DNA of 64,000 nt, taken from the NCBI RefSeq assembly GCF_003732705.1, contig NZ_MOBR01000018.1, positions 62,001 to 126,000 on the forward strand, in the 5' to 3' direction. Below are positions 33,801-42,721 of the stretch, one piece after another (the first letter of the stretch is position 1; each line of letters starts with the position of its first letter). Position numbers and translations under genes: made by a program. The notes under the pieces are model-generated. The model was not told the DNA's origin. It was given only the letters and a program-made list of their open reading frames with translations, and did no database searches. This DNA is from Pseudomonas frederiksbergensis. Lineage in GTDB: Bacteria; Pseudomonadota; Gammaproteobacteria; Pseudomonadales; Pseudomonadaceae.

Positions 33801-36800
33801 GGCGGCAGGTTTCCCACAATCCATCCCGACCGGTTTGGGCAATACCCTGACCATCACCGGTTTCGATGCCACCACTGGCGTGGTCAGCTACAGCTACACC
33901 TTGAACGGCAACGATGCGCATCCGACGGCGGGCGGTGCAAACAATCTGCCTGAGCAATTTGCGGTGACCGTAGTCGATGACAACGGCACCACGGCCAACG
34001 GCTCCCTAGACGTCAACGTTATCGACGATCTGCCAAAAGCGGTGGATGACAGCAATGCGAGCACAGCTTCTGAAACCCTGCTGACACTGAACGGCAACGT
34101 GCTGACCAATGACGTGCAAGGCGCGGATCGTGTGGCGACCGGACCTGTGACGCCCGGCACCTTCGCCGGCACTTACGGCACCTTGGTGCTCAACGCCAAC
34201 GGCACCTACACCTACACACTCAATACCACTGACGCGGACTTCAAAGCCCTGCACGGCGGCGGCAACGGCACCGAGAATTTCACCTACACCATCACCGATT
34301 CCGATGGCGACACCAGCACCGCCAACCTTGTGCTGCAAATCCACAACAACGACGACCCGGTCATCATCAACGGCCTGAACGTCGAAGGCGGCGAGCTCAC
34401 TGTCTACGAGAAAAACCTTAGCCTCGGCAGCGCGCCCGACAGCACTCAACTGACCCAAAGCGGCACCTTCACCATCACCGCCCTCGATGGCGTGCAAACC
34501 CTCACTGTCGGCGGCATCACCGTCGTCACCGGCGGTGTGGCGGCAGGTTTCCCACAATCCATCCCGACCGGTTTGGGCAATACCCTGACCATCACCGGTT
34601 TCGATGCCACCACCGGGGTCGTCAGCTACAGCTACACCCTCAATGGCAACGACGCGCACCCAACCGCCAATGGCGCGAACAATCTGCCTGAGCAGTTCGC
34701 CGTCACTGTGGTCGATGACAACGGCACCACCGCCAACGGATCCCTGGACGTCAACGTCATCGACGATCTGCCGAAAGCCGTGAACGACAGCAACGCCGGC
34801 ACCGCTTCGGAAAGCCTGTTGACCCTCAACGGCAACGTACTGACCAACGACGTGCAAGGCGCGGATCGCGTGGCGACCGGACCTGTAACCCCCGGCACCT
34901 TCACCGGCACTTACGGCACCTTGGTCCTCAACGCCAACGGCACCTACACCTACACCCTGAACACCAGTGACGCAGACTTCAAAAACCTGCACGGCAATGG
35001 CAACGGCACTGAAAACTTCACCTACACCCTCACCGATTCCGACGGCGATACCAGCACGGCGACCCTGGTGCTGCAAATCCACAACAACGACGACCCGGTG
35101 ACCCTCAACGGCCTCGATGTCGTGGGCGGCGAGTTGACGGTTTACGAAAAGAACCTCAGCGACGGCACCAGCCCCAATACGCCAGCGCTGACCCAGAGCG
35201 GCACCTTTACGGTTACCGCGCTGGACGGCTTGCAAACCCTCGATGTGGGCGGCATTCATGTGGTGGTCGGTGGTGTGGCTGCCGGCTTCCCGCAATCGAT
35301 CGTGACACCGCTCGGCAGTACGCTGACTGTCACGGGTTACGACGCGACCACGGGCGTTGTCAGCTACAGCTACACCCTGGTGAACACTGAAACCCACCCA
35401 ACCGCCAACGGTGCCAACAGCATCACCGAAAACTTCAACGTGGTGGCCACGGACACCGATGGCAGCACGGCCACCAATCAAATCAACGTCAACATCGTCG
35501 ACGACTTGCCAACGGCCCACGCCGATAGCGCGTCGGTGGCCGAGGGCGGGACGGTGTCGGGCAACGTGCTGGATAACGACATCGGCGGTGCTGATGGCCC
35601 GGCGCTCACCGGTGCAGTGGTCGGCGTACGCGCCGGCAGCGACACCTCGACCTCGGCCATCGGTGGCCTGGGCTCGAACATCAATGGCACCTACGGTTAC
35701 CTGACGCTGGATACCAACGGCAACGCGGTCTATCACAGCAATCCCAACGCAGTGAACGCCCCGGGCGCCACCGATACCTTCGTCTACACCGTGCGCGATG
35801 CCGATGGCGATGAAAGCACCACGACTATCACCATCGACGTCTCGAACAGCTGCATCAAAGCGGTCAGCGATACCGACGTGACCGTCTACGAAAAAGCCCT
35901 GGACCTGACGAAAGATGGCCAGGACCTGGCGGCCGGCACCGTCGTCGGCAGCGATCCGACCAGCACCGGCGAAACCGCCAGTGGCACCCTGGTCGGCTCG
36001 GTCACCGGGGCCATCGGCGCGATCACTTACACCCTGGTGGGCAGCGCCAATGGCGCCTTTGGCCAGATCGTGCTCAACCCCAACGGCACGTACACCTACA
36101 CCCTGACATCGCCTGCGAGCACCACGCCCCATGCCGATGACGGCGCCAACACGCTGACTGAAAGCTTCACCTACCAGGCCACCGATTCCCTGGGCAACAT
36201 CAGCACCAGCACCATCGTCGTGCAGATCGTCGATGACGTGCCAAAAGCGGTCAACGACAGCAACGTTGGCGCGGCTTCAGAGACTGCGTTGACGCTCAAT
36301 GGCAACGTCCTGACCAACGACATTCAGGGCGCGGACCTTGTTGCCACCGGACCGAACACCGGCCCTGTGACCCCCGGTACATTCACCGGGACTTACGGCA
36401 CGCTGGTCCTGAATGCCAACGGCACCTACACCTACACCCTCAACCCCAACGATGCCGACTTCAAAAATCTGCACGGCGGCGGCAACGGCACGGAAACCTT
36501 TGCCTACACGATTACCGATTCGGACGGCGACACCAGCACCGCCAACCTGGTGCTGCAAATCCACAACAACGACGACCCGGTCGTCCTCAACGGCCTCAAC
36601 GTCAACGGCGGCGAGCTGACGGTCTACGAGAAAAACCTCAGCGACGGCAGCACCCCCAACACGCCGGCCCTGACCCAAAGCGGCACCTTCACCGTCACCG
36701 CACTGGATGGTTTGCAAACCCTCGACGTCGGCGGCATTCATGTGGTTGCTGGCGGCGTAGCGGCAGGCTTCCCGCAATCGGTGACCACCGCGCTCGGCAG

Positions 36801-39800
36801 TACGTTCACCGTCACCGGTTACAACGCGAGCACCGGCGTGGTCAGCTACAGCTACACCCTGGTGGATAACGAAACCCATCCGACCGCCAACGGCGCCAAC
36901 AGCATCACCGAGAACATCAATGTGGTGGCCACGGACGCCGACGGCAGCACCGCGTCGGGGCAGATCAACGTCAACATCGTCGATGACTTGCCAACCGCTG
37001 CGCCAAACACTGGCACCGTGGCCGAAGGCGCGACCGTCAACATCAGCGTGCTCGGCAACGACGTGCTCGGTGCCGATGGCGCGGCGGCGGGCGGGGCGGT
37101 GGTCGGTGTGCGCGCCGGCAGCAACACCGCCACCTCGGCGGTCGGCGGGCTGGGCACCAACATCAACGGCACCTACGGCTACCTGACCCTGGATGCGGCG
37201 GGCAACGCCGTGTACCACAGCAATCCGAACTCGGTGGGCGTGGCGGGGGCGACCGATACGTTTGTCTACACGGTGCGCGATTCCGACGGCGACGAAAGCA
37301 CCACCACCATCACGATTAACGTCAACGACAGCGGCCTCAAAGCGGTGGTCGATCAGGACGTGACGGTCTTCGAAAAAGCCCTCGACCTGAGCAAGGATGG
37401 CCTCGATCTGGCACCCGGCACGGTTACCGGCAGCGACCCGACCAACACCGGCGAAACCGCTACCGGCACGCTGGTCGGTTCGGTCACCGGCGGCACCGGT
37501 CCGTTGACTTACAGCGTGGTCGGCAGCGCCACCGGGACCTACGGGCAAATCCTGATCAACCCGGACGGCAGCTACACCTACACCCTGACCTCGGCGCCGA
37601 AAACTTCGCCGAATGCCAACGACGGGCCGAACACCCTGAGCGAAAGTTTTACCTACAAAGCCACCGATGCCCTGGGCAACAGCACCACCAGCACCATCGT
37701 GGTGAACATCGTCGATGACGTGCCAAAAGCGGTGGCGTCGGACCGTTCGGTAACCGCGGTGGAAATCGATTCCAACCTGCTGCTGGTGATCGACGTCTCC
37801 GGCAGTATGGCCGATGCCTCCGGTGTGCCCGGCCTGTCTCGGATAGAGTTGGCGAAGCAGGCGATCAGCGCCTTGCTCGATAAGTACGATGACCTTGGCG
37901 ATGTGAAAGTGCAGATCGTCACCTTCAGCAGCAGCGCCACCGACAAGACCTCGGTCTGGGTCGATGTGGCCACCGCCAAGTCGATCATCGCCTCGCTCAC
38001 CGCAGGCGGTGGCACCAACTACGACGCGGCGGTCGCAGCAGCGAAACTGGCGTTCGGCACACCGGGGCAACTGACCGGGGCGCAGAACGTCGGGTACTTC
38101 TTCTCCGACGGCAAGCCTACCTCCGGCCAGGAAACCGGTACGGCGGATGAGGCCGCCTGGAAGGCTTTCCTCGACGCCAATGGCATCAAAAACTATGCGA
38201 TCGGCCTGGGCAGTGGCGTCAGCAATGCCAACCTCAACCCGTTGGCGTATGACGGCAGCACCCACACCGACACCAACGCGGTGGTGGTCACCGACCTCAA
38301 TCAACTCAACTCGGTGCTCTCGGGTACCGTGCAGGGCGCACCGGTTACCGGCACGCTGCTGGAGGGCGGCTCGTTCGGCGCTGATGGCGGTTTCATCAAA
38401 ACCATCGTGGTCGATGGCACCACCTACACCTACGACCCGAAAGGCAACAGCAACCAGGGCGCGCTGACGTTCAGTGGCACCAACCACGGCACGTTCAACA
38501 CGGTGAACAACAGCATCAGCATCGCCACCAACAACAGTGGCACGCTGGTAGTGAACCTCGACACCGGCGAATACACCTACACCTCGCAAAAAACCACGGC
38601 GGTGGTGATCACCGAAAACATCGGCTTCACCGTCAGCGACAACGACGGAGACCTGGCCAGCTCGACGCTGACGGTCAAAGTCATTCCGAATGCGCCACCG
38701 GTGGCGGTCGATGACCACATCATCACCAACGTGCTGTCGAGCACCATCGTGGTGCCGGGCGAGCTGCTGCTGGCCAACGACACCGACGTCAACGGCGATC
38801 CGATGACGGCGACACCGACCACGTTCAACACCGGTTGGGCGGCCAAGGGCGCGGACTTCGTCGGCACTGGCGCCATCAGCTTTGCCGGCACCGGCAACAC
38901 TGCCGCCAACCAGGCACTGGCCGATGTGCGTAACTCCTTTGCGGCGAACTCGGCGGCCATGACGGCGGTGCTGGTCATCAGCGGTTACCTGGGCGCGGTC
39001 ACCACGTCCAACGCCAACGATGAAGACCTCATCACCGTCAAACTGAAACAGGGCGAAACCCTCAACCTTGACCACAACCTGGCGGCCGGTCACGTGACCA
39101 TGGAGTACTCGCTCAATGGCGGCGCGTTCGTGAGCATCGCCGATGGCGGGACCATCACCGCGTCGGCGGATGGCACCTACCAGATCCACGTCACCAACAT
39201 CACCAACACCAGTGGCAGCAACCCCACGGGGTCCGAGAACTATCAGCTGACCATGACCGTCAACTACGCCGGGGCCCACGACGTCACGCCGGATTACCAC
39301 GGCACCTACACCGCCAACGACAGCCATGGCGGCAGCGACACGGCAAACGTGACCATCAGCTACCAGGATGGCCACACCCTCACCGGCACCTCGGGCGATG
39401 ACGTGTTGGTGGCCGGCACCGGCAACAACATCCTCAACGCGGGCGACGGCAACGACGTGCTCACCGCCGGCAGCGGCAACAACGAGTTGCACGGCGGCGC
39501 CGGCAACGACTTGCTGTACAGCGGCCCCGGCAACGACCTGCTCGATGGCGGCACTGGCATCGACACCGTCAGCTACGCCCACGCCACGGCGGGCGTCACC
39601 GTCGACCTGAGCCTGCTCACCGCGCAAAACACCCTGGGCGCCGGCACCGACACCCTCACCGGTATCGAGAACCTGACCGGCTCCAACTTCAACGACACCT
39701 TGACGGGGGACAATAACAACAACGTGATCAACGGCGGCCTGGGCAACGACACACTCAATGGCGGTGGCGGCGACGACATCCTCATCGGCGGCCTGGGCAA

Positions 39801-40188
39801 CAACACCCTCACCGGCGGCGCGGGGGCGGACACCTTCCAGTGGTTGGCTGGCAACAGCGGCCACGATGTGGTCACTGACTTCACCCCCGGCACCGACAAA
39901 CTGGACCTGTCACAACTGCTGCAAGGCGAAAACGGCACCACCGCGTCGCTGGATGACTACCTGCACTTCACCGTCACCGGCAGCGGTGCGAGCCTGGTCA
40001 CCAGCATCGACGTCAGCGCCATGGCCGGCGCCACGCCGACCCAGACCATCGACCTGGCCGGCGTCAACCTCGCCAGCCACTACGGCGTCACACCGGGCGC
40101 GGGTGGTGTGGTCGCGGGCGGGCACGACACGGCAACCATCATCACCGGCATGCTCAACGACCATTCGTTGAAGGTGGATACCGTCTGA
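30847..40188 (+). CDS. Giant LapA/MapA-type RTX adhesin with retention module
   Basis: 3113 residues from ATG 30847 (GGAGA upstream). Residues 1-~125 are the retention module (MATLIGIVSKVIGQVFAVAA) ending in the LapG cleavage motif Thr-Ala-Ala-Gly at 115-118. Then a series of ~246-residue repeats with Ca-binding type loops (SDGDASTATLVLQIHNNDDP), a von Willebrand A domain at ~2305-2495 with a complete MIDAS (DVSGSM, GGGTNYD, FFSDGKP), RTX nonapeptides (GGAGNDLLYSGPGNDLLDGG) at ~2845-2995 and a C-terminal type I secretion signal. Exported by the divergent secretion operon and anchored at the surface until LapG cuts it. The N-terminus is closer to the MATLIGIVSK group (MapA/BapA-like) than to classical LapA, from memory. 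Confidence 0.92.
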   Translation: MATLIGIVSKVIGQVFAVAADGTRRALVEGDRLFAGDQLVTGAEGAVAVHLQNGQELTLGRGSSLQMTSQLLAHQAPHVDTPEAVTPTEAQLTDVQKLQQAIAAGADPTQTGEATAAGPQATGAPGGALGGGHNFVLLEEVGGRVDPTIGFPTAGFGGIPEIPEERHNADVQQNDNTPVPVNNIVTLGGLDSAGGELTLNEANLPDGSAANPAALTQNGTFTVTAPDGLLSLNIGGINVISGGAASGFPQSITTQLGNTLTITGYNPATGVVNYSYTLNGNETHSAGDGANNLSEQFTVVAGDTNGDTATGSLDINITDDVPKAIDDNNGTASETLLTLTGNVLTNDIQGADRVATGPTSGPITPGTFVGTYGTLVLNANGTYTYTLNTNDADFKALHGGGNGTETFAYTLTDADGDSSTANLVLQIHNNDDPVTIGGLNAEGGELTVFEKNLSLGSAPDATALTQNGTFTITALDGVQTLSVGGITVVSGGVAAGFPQSISTGLGNTLTITGFDSATGVVSYSYTLNGNDAHPTAGGANNLPEQFAVTVVDDNGTTANGSLDVNVIDDVPKAIDDSNASTASETLLTLNGNVLTNDVQGADRVATGPVTPGTFAGTYGTLVLNANGTYTYTLNTSDADFKALHGGGNGTENFTYTITDSDGDASTATLVLQIHNNDDPVTIGGLNAEGGELTVFEKNLSLGSAPDATALTQSGTFTITALDGVQTLSVGGITVVSGGVAAGFPQSISTGLGNTLTITGFDSATGVVSYSYTLNGNDAHPTAGGANNLPEQFAVTVVDDNGTTANGSLDVNVIDDVPKAVDDSNASTASETLLTLNGNVLTNDVQGADRVATGPVTPGTFAGTYGTLVLNANGTYTYTLNTTDADFKALHGGGNGTENFTYTITDSDGDASTATLVLQIHNNDDPVVINGLNVEGGELTVYEKNLSLGSAPDSTQLTQNGTFTITALDGVQTLTVGGITVVSGGVAAGFPQSIPTGLGNTLTITGFDATTGVVSYSYTLNGNDAHPTAGGANNLPEQFAVTVVDDNGTTANGSLDVNVIDDLPKAVDDSNASTASETLLTLNGNVLTNDVQGADRVATGPVTPGTFAGTYGTLVLNANGTYTYTLNTTDADFKALHGGGNGTENFTYTITDSDGDTSTANLVLQIHNNDDPVIINGLNVEGGELTVYEKNLSLGSAPDSTQLTQSGTFTITALDGVQTLTVGGITVVTGGVAAGFPQSIPTGLGNTLTITGFDATTGVVSYSYTLNGNDAHPTANGANNLPEQFAVTVVDDNGTTANGSLDVNVIDDLPKAVNDSNAGTASESLLTLNGNVLTNDVQGADRVATGPVTPGTFTGTYGTLVLNANGTYTYTLNTSDADFKNLHGNGNGTENFTYTLTDSDGDTSTATLVLQIHNNDDPVTLNGLDVVGGELTVYEKNLSDGTSPNTPALTQSGTFTVTALDGLQTLDVGGIHVVVGGVAAGFPQSIVTPLGSTLTVTGYDATTGVVSYSYTLVNTETHPTANGANSITENFNVVATDTDGSTATNQINVNIVDDLPTAHADSASVAEGGTVSGNVLDNDIGGADGPALTGAVVGVRAGSDTSTSAIGGLGSNINGTYGYLTLDTNGNAVYHSNPNAVNAPGATDTFVYTVRDADGDESTTTITIDVSNSCIKAVSDTDVTVYEKALDLTKDGQDLAAGTVVGSDPTSTGETASGTLVGSVTGAIGAITYTLVGSANGAFGQIVLNPNGTYTYTLTSPASTTPHADDGANTLTESFTYQATDSLGNISTSTIVVQIVDDVPKAVNDSNVGAASETALTLNGNVLTNDIQGADLVATGPNTGPVTPGTFTGTYGTLVLNANGTYTYTLNPNDADFKNLHGGGNGTETFAYTITDSDGDTSTANLVLQIHNNDDPVVLNGLNVNGGELTVYEKNLSDGSTPNTPALTQSGTFTVTALDGLQTLDVGGIHVVAGGVAAGFPQSVTTALGSTFTVTGYNASTGVVSYSYTLVDNETHPTANGANSITENINVVATDADGSTASGQINVNIVDDLPTAAPNTGTVAEGATVNISVLGNDVLGADGAAAGGAVVGVRAGSNTATSAVGGLGTNINGTYGYLTLDAAGNAVYHSNPNSVGVAGATDTFVYTVRDSDGDESTTTITINVNDSGLKAVVDQDVTVFEKALDLSKDGLDLAPGTVTGSDPTNTGETATGTLVGSVTGGTGPLTYSVVGSATGTYGQILINPDGSYTYTLTSAPKTSPNANDGPNTLSESFTYKATDALGNSTTSTIVVNIVDDVPKAVASDRSVTAVEIDSNLLLVIDVSGSMADASGVPGLSRIELAKQAISALLDKYDDLGDVKVQIVTFSSSATDKTSVWVDVATAKSIIASLTAGGGTNYDAAVAAAKLAFGTPGQLTGAQNVGYFFSDGKPTSGQETGTADEAAWKAFLDANGIKNYAIGLGSGVSNANLNPLAYDGSTHTDTNAVVVTDLNQLNSVLSGTVQGAPVTGTLLEGGSFGADGGFIKTIVVDGTTYTYDPKGNSNQGALTFSGTNHGTFNTVNNSISIATNNSGTLVVNLDTGEYTYTSQKTTAVVITENIGFTVSDNDGDLASSTLTVKVIPNAPPVAVDDHIITNVLSSTIVVPGELLLANDTDVNGDPMTATPTTFNTGWAAKGADFVGTGAISFAGTGNTAANQALADVRNSFAANSAAMTAVLVISGYLGAVTTSNANDEDLITVKLKQGETLNLDHNLAAGHVTMEYSLNGGAFVSIADGGTITASADGTYQIHVTNITNTSGSNPTGSENYQLTMTVNYAGAHDVTPDYHGTYTANDSHGGSDTANVTISYQDGHTLTGTSGDDVLVAGTGNNILNAGDGNDVLTAGSGNNELHGGAGNDLLYSGPGNDLLDGGTGIDTVSYAHATAGVTVDLSLLTAQNTLGAGTDTLTGIENLTGSNFNDTLTGDNNNNVINGGLGNDTLNGGGGDDILIGGLGNNTLTGGAGADTFQWLAGNSGHDVVTDFTPGTDKLDLSQLLQGENGTTASLDDYLHFTVTGSGASLVTSIDVSAMAGATPTQTIDLAGVNLASHYGVTPGAGGVVAGGHDTATIITGMLNDHSLKVDTV
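32140..35091 (+). repeat. Tandem 738-bp repeats inside the adhesin gene
   Basis: The codons for Asp-Asp-Pro-Val recur at 32140, 32878, 33616, 34354 and 35092, exactly 738 bp (246 codons) apart. The first two units are nearly identical at DNA level, implying recent duplication or gene conversion. A diverged unit follows near 36580. Confidence 0.9.
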
Positions 40189-40208
40189 TGCAATAGGGCT
40201 GAAACGAC

Positions 40209-40249
40209 AAAACCCGCCATCCCTTTGAAAGGGGATGACGGGTTTTTTG
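40209..40249 (+). terminator. Rho-independent terminator of the adhesin gene
   Basis: AAAACCCGCCATCCC, loop, GGGGATGACGGG and a T run, 20 bp after the adhesin stop. Confidence 0.9.
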
Positions 40250-40291
40250 TTGTCCGGGATTCGGAGTTGCGCTGCCTGACACCACCCCCCT

Positions 40292-40450
40292 GTGGGAGCG
40301 GGCTTGCTCGCGAAGAGGCCCTGTCAGACGAGTGAGATATCGGCTGACACACCGCCATCGCGAGCAAGTCGGCTCCCACAGTTGATCTGTGTCGCTTGCG
40401 AATTTTGTGTACGACATCAGTCCCCTGTGGGAGCGAGCCTGCTCGCGAAG
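40292..40450. repeat. REP pair plus single REP
   Basis: Pair at 40292-40379 and a lone forward REP (GTGGGAGCGAGCCTGCTCGC) at 40427-40450. Confidence 0.88.
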
Positions 40451-40576
40451 AACGATAACGCGGTGTACCTGAAAAACCCCTGCATCTTTCGTGTGAAGGC
40501 TTGCCCGATCACCAAAATTCAACTCATCTAGATCTGGCACTTGTATCCGGGGTCTCCGACGAGCGGTAGCAAAACC

Positions 40577-40592
40577 TGTAATTTCTGACAGT
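40577..40592. promoter_or_regulatory. Lux-box-like dyad upstream of Ig-like gene 1
   Basis: CTGTAATTTCTGACAG fits CT-N12-AG and matches the perfect dyad at 51368-51383 in 13 of 16 positions. It lies 67 bp upstream of the ATG at 40660. Confidence 0.45.
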
Positions 40593-40659
40593 AGCCAGTC
40601 GCGCTGACGGGGCATTAAATAAATCCAGCCCATCGTCCTTTCTGGTAGGGATTGCTCTC

Positions 40660-42597
40660 ATGTCTACACCCACTGAACCCACCGATGATTCCGAATCCGA
40701 CAACCTGCCCACCGCTATCGACGCGCCAAAGGTGCCCGCGGTTTTGGATCAGGATGATCCGGCAGGATTGCTGCCCATCAGCGCCTTGGGACGTGACCTG
40801 ACCGTAACGTTTATGGAATGGGAGTTCACCACAGCGCCCAATCGCACGGATGTAGTTGAGTTAGGCTTCAGTCTTTTGGGAACGTCTTTCAGAAAGGTCA
40901 ATGAACGCCGCTATCCAACCCCCATCACCGTCGATTTTCCACAAGAGGTGACCGTTCCCAAAGACTTGCTTTCCGCTGGGGTCTACGAGGTGTCGGTCAA
41001 CATCAAGCTCAGCGGTGTAGGAAGCGGAATAGAGTCACCCAGAAAAAAAATCACCATCGACCTTACCCAGCCCAATTTTGGTAATCAGCCGGAGGCCGTG
41101 AGGTTCCCCGACGAACTCAACGGCACCATCACCGAAGGCTATTTGAGCACTCACGGGCAAGTGATTGTCGAGGTGGTTTTTTATACGGATGTCGACGCCG
41201 GTGACCGAGCTGTTTACTACTGGACCGACCAAGCGATTCCGCCTGACAGCGAAAAACCGATTAAGGAGCAGGCGTTCAGTCAGCAAGACATCGACAACGG
41301 GTTTTTGCACATCACGGTGTATGCCGATGAAATCCGGCCCTGGGGCAGCGGCACTCGCTACCTGTATTTCTATCTGAGGGATCGGGCCGGGAATCGAGGG
41401 CCCCGATCGAAACTGGCGTCCATCAATGTCGATCTCACGCCGATGCCGGGGGCGCTGCCGCCTCCCAGAGTGCCGTTGTCAGCGCGCGGTTTGATCGACC
41501 GCCAACATGCACGGGACGGGGTTTACGTTGAAATTGATGCCTATGATTTGCCGAACAAGGATCAGTCGGTCGTCGTCACTTGGGGAAGCGCCACACTGGC
41601 TGACTTCCCGGTCGACCCAAACGGCTTCCCCTTGAGGATACCGGTGCCGTGGTCAGCGTTGCATGGTCAGGGTGACGGGCCATTGCGCGCGCAGGTCAAC
41701 TATCGGATCCGTCATCCCGGTCTGGGGCCGCCTTCGCCGACGATTTCGGTGCCAGTTAATTTGACGGTAGCCGGTCAGGATCACCCTGCGGCCCCCGCAC
41801 TGGTCAATGATCGATTGGCGAAACTGGAAGTTCGCGGGCAAATCTCCGATACCCCCAATAAATTGCTCGGTACCGACAAGGGCTTGCCGGCGAAGGCGAC
41901 TTTGACGCTCTTCGACGATCCGCTGCCTCTGGAAGAGATCGAGGTGTTCTGGGGACCGATCATCCTGGCGGTGGACCGTTACGAGGTGCAATTCGGCGAT
42001 ACGGGAGGCAAGTCGCTGGAATTTGAGATTCCGTGGAGCGCCATCGAGCAAGACAAGTTCAATCCGAAGTTGCCGGTGTATTACACCACCAGCAATGGAG
42101 TGAACCTGCAGAAGTCGCAGGTGACGGAAGTTGAGGTGTCCATTGCCCTGGCCGGCCTTGAGGAGCCGACGTTCCCCCACGCCGGGAAGTTTGTGACGCT
42201 CCATTGCTGTTCGGTGCCGAGAATATGGGAAGGGGTGACCATCCACATCCCGGCTCAAACCGCCTTCTCCAAGGACGATGAAGTGACTTTGCATTGGCAA
42301 GGGTGCAGGAACGAGAACGGGACTGACCCGATAGACGGGACGTATGCACCGTTTTCCAGGACGCTCAGCGATGACGATGTGCGCGATGGGTTTGATGTAG
42401 TCGTTACCGATTATGAGAAGTTGATTGCGCCGATGGTGAACAACGCTTCAGCGCTTGTTTATTACGAACTGTTTAAACAAAACGGGGCAGAAGGGAAGTC
42501 GCCTTTTAACTTTGTGGTTATCAATAGAACGATGCCCAGTGGGGAAATATGTTCGCCCGACAATGACCTGTGTGAGGAAAACTGGTCGGAAGACTGA
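40660..42597 (+). CDS. Ig-like multidomain hypothetical protein 1 (645 aa)
   Basis: A soluble acidic protein built of repeated beta-sandwich units recognisable by a conserved core (DAGDRAVYYWTDQAIPPDSE; DQSVVVTWGSATLADFPV; PLEEIEVFWGPIILAV). No signal peptide: the start is polar (MSTPTEPTDDSESDNLPTAI). The C-terminus has several Cys (LHCCSVPRIWEG; ICSPDNDLCEENW). It resembles the proteins at 42722 and 47501, so the three are a local paralog family. Function and export route unknown. A lux-box-like dyad lies upstream. Confidence 0.8.
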   Translation: MSTPTEPTDDSESDNLPTAIDAPKVPAVLDQDDPAGLLPISALGRDLTVTFMEWEFTTAPNRTDVVELGFSLLGTSFRKVNERRYPTPITVDFPQEVTVPKDLLSAGVYEVSVNIKLSGVGSGIESPRKKITIDLTQPNFGNQPEAVRFPDELNGTITEGYLSTHGQVIVEVVFYTDVDAGDRAVYYWTDQAIPPDSEKPIKEQAFSQQDIDNGFLHITVYADEIRPWGSGTRYLYFYLRDRAGNRGPRSKLASINVDLTPMPGALPPPRVPLSARGLIDRQHARDGVYVEIDAYDLPNKDQSVVVTWGSATLADFPVDPNGFPLRIPVPWSALHGQGDGPLRAQVNYRIRHPGLGPPSPTISVPVNLTVAGQDHPAAPALVNDRLAKLEVRGQISDTPNKLLGTDKGLPAKATLTLFDDPLPLEEIEVFWGPIILAVDRYEVQFGDTGGKSLEFEIPWSAIEQDKFNPKLPVYYTTSNGVNLQKSQVTEVEVSIALAGLEEPTFPHAGKFVTLHCCSVPRIWEGVTIHIPAQTAFSKDDEVTLHWQGCRNENGTDPIDGTYAPFSRTLSDDDVRDGFDVVVTDYEKLIAPMVNNASALVYYELFKQNGAEGKSPFNFVVINRTMPSGEICSPDNDLCEENWSED

Positions 42598-42721
42598 CAA
42601 GGGGCTGCGGCTTGAATTCCTGATGAGTTGGCCTGTAGGGACTCGAGGGGCAGGGTTGTTCAATCGTTGAGAAGTTGATGGTTTGGTACTCATTGATTTT
42701 TTCTTGTTTGGAGGTTTCAAA

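Noticed and set aside
36277..39864. 1195-codon open frame on the - strand inside the adhesin gene (also 34006-36132 and 30781-32778)
   Set aside because: These are shadows of the repetitive, GC-rich adhesin gene; they repeat its period in reverse and have no ribosome sites or known domains.
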